From Bacteroidia bacterium (GTDB lineage Bacteria; Bacteroidota; Bacteroidia; Bacteroidales; Marinilabiliaceae): a stretch of 64,000 bases of DNA. Shown here in pieces: positions 63,958-64,000 of the stretch (position 1 is the first letter of the stretch; each line of letters begins with the position of its first letter). The stretch covers positions 36,384 through 100,383 of the forward strand of contig JAUNDI010000004.1 in the NCBI GenBank assembly GCA_030526155.1. Reading direction: 5' to 3'. The position numbers were made by a program, and so were the translations under genes. The notes below the pieces were generated by a model. It had not been told where the DNA came from. It worked only from the letters and a program-made list of their open reading frames with translations, and did not search any database.

Positions 63958-64000
63958 TTGCTCGTAGTTTTTGTAGTTATTCTAGTTATTCTAGTTGTTC
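63958..64000. repeat. 9-base TAG array with TTGCTCGTAG core, locus 6, cut by the window edge
   Basis: Core TTGCTCGTAGTTTTTG (63958-63973) is followed by TAGTTATTC, TAGTTATTC and TAGTTGTTC (63974-64000); the array may continue past the window. Confidence 0.75.

Overview
The window looks like chromosomal DNA of a bacterium of the order Bacteroidales. The evidence is the gene content (a 286-residue primary sigma factor, DUF4494, a type IX secretion plug protein and PorT, a Bacteroidetes-type Wzi protein, an LTD-containing OadG) and the promoters, many of which carry the Bacteroidetes -7 box TAnnTTTG, some with a TTTG box about 19 bases upstream. I see no tRNA, rRNA, transposase, integrase, phage or CRISPR-Cas gene. 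The species cannot be named from this sequence alone.

Layout. 1-3.4 kb (minus): a sodium-pumping methylmalonyl-CoA decarboxylase operon (mmdA, LTD-OadG fusion, biotin carrier, beta subunit cut by the window edge). 3.4-4.1 kb: a gene-free stretch with a probable small RNA and repeats. 4.1-9.9 kb (minus): the complete Na+-NQR operon nqrABCDEF. 10.0-13.8 kb: a T9SS plug protein, a CAT-like acyltransferase and a FadL-type porin. 14.0-17.6 kb (minus): etfB-etfA-acyl-CoA dehydrogenase. 17.9-18.8 kb: an unknown basic protein and a frame-broken remnant of an AAA-ATPase-like/PD-(D/E)XK protein. 18.9-27.6 kb (minus): a giant secreted protein of unknown function followed by purL. 27.8-29.9 kb: DUF4494 protein and a POT peptide transporter. 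30.2-38.9 kb: a surface-glycan region (Wzi, an MsbA-like ABC exporter, GT2, GT4; then GT4 and GT8 on the other strand). 39.2-40.4 kb: GNAT and YczE-type membrane protein. 40.7-44.6 kb: primary sigma factor and three consecutive cyclophilins. 44.7-49.2 kb: NhaD antiporter, Na/Pi symporter, ubiE/menG, porT. 49.5-53.1 kb: rpsL-rpsG-fusA-rpsJ. 53.2-57.1 kb (minus): uvrB-lptC-CNNM protein. 57.4-63.8 kb: guaA, mscS, truA, GH51 arabinofuranosidase.

How it fits together. Two primary sodium pumps (decarboxylase and Na+-NQR) and two sodium users (NhaD, Na/Pi) point to a sodium-based energy economy in a fermentative or anaerobically respiring organism; menG supplies the quinone used by NQR. PorT and the plug protein indicate a type IX secretion system encoded elsewhere.

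The most unusual material is between genes: (i) two three-unit arrays with an exact 44-base period around a core T-run plus ACGATGAA, each directly downstream of a T9SS gene; (ii) arrays of TAGnnnnnn units with a 9-base phase at several intergenic sites; (iii) a core TTTGCTCGCAG/TTGTTCATCGTA that often sits beside those arrays. All three look like one dispersed repeat system of this genome.
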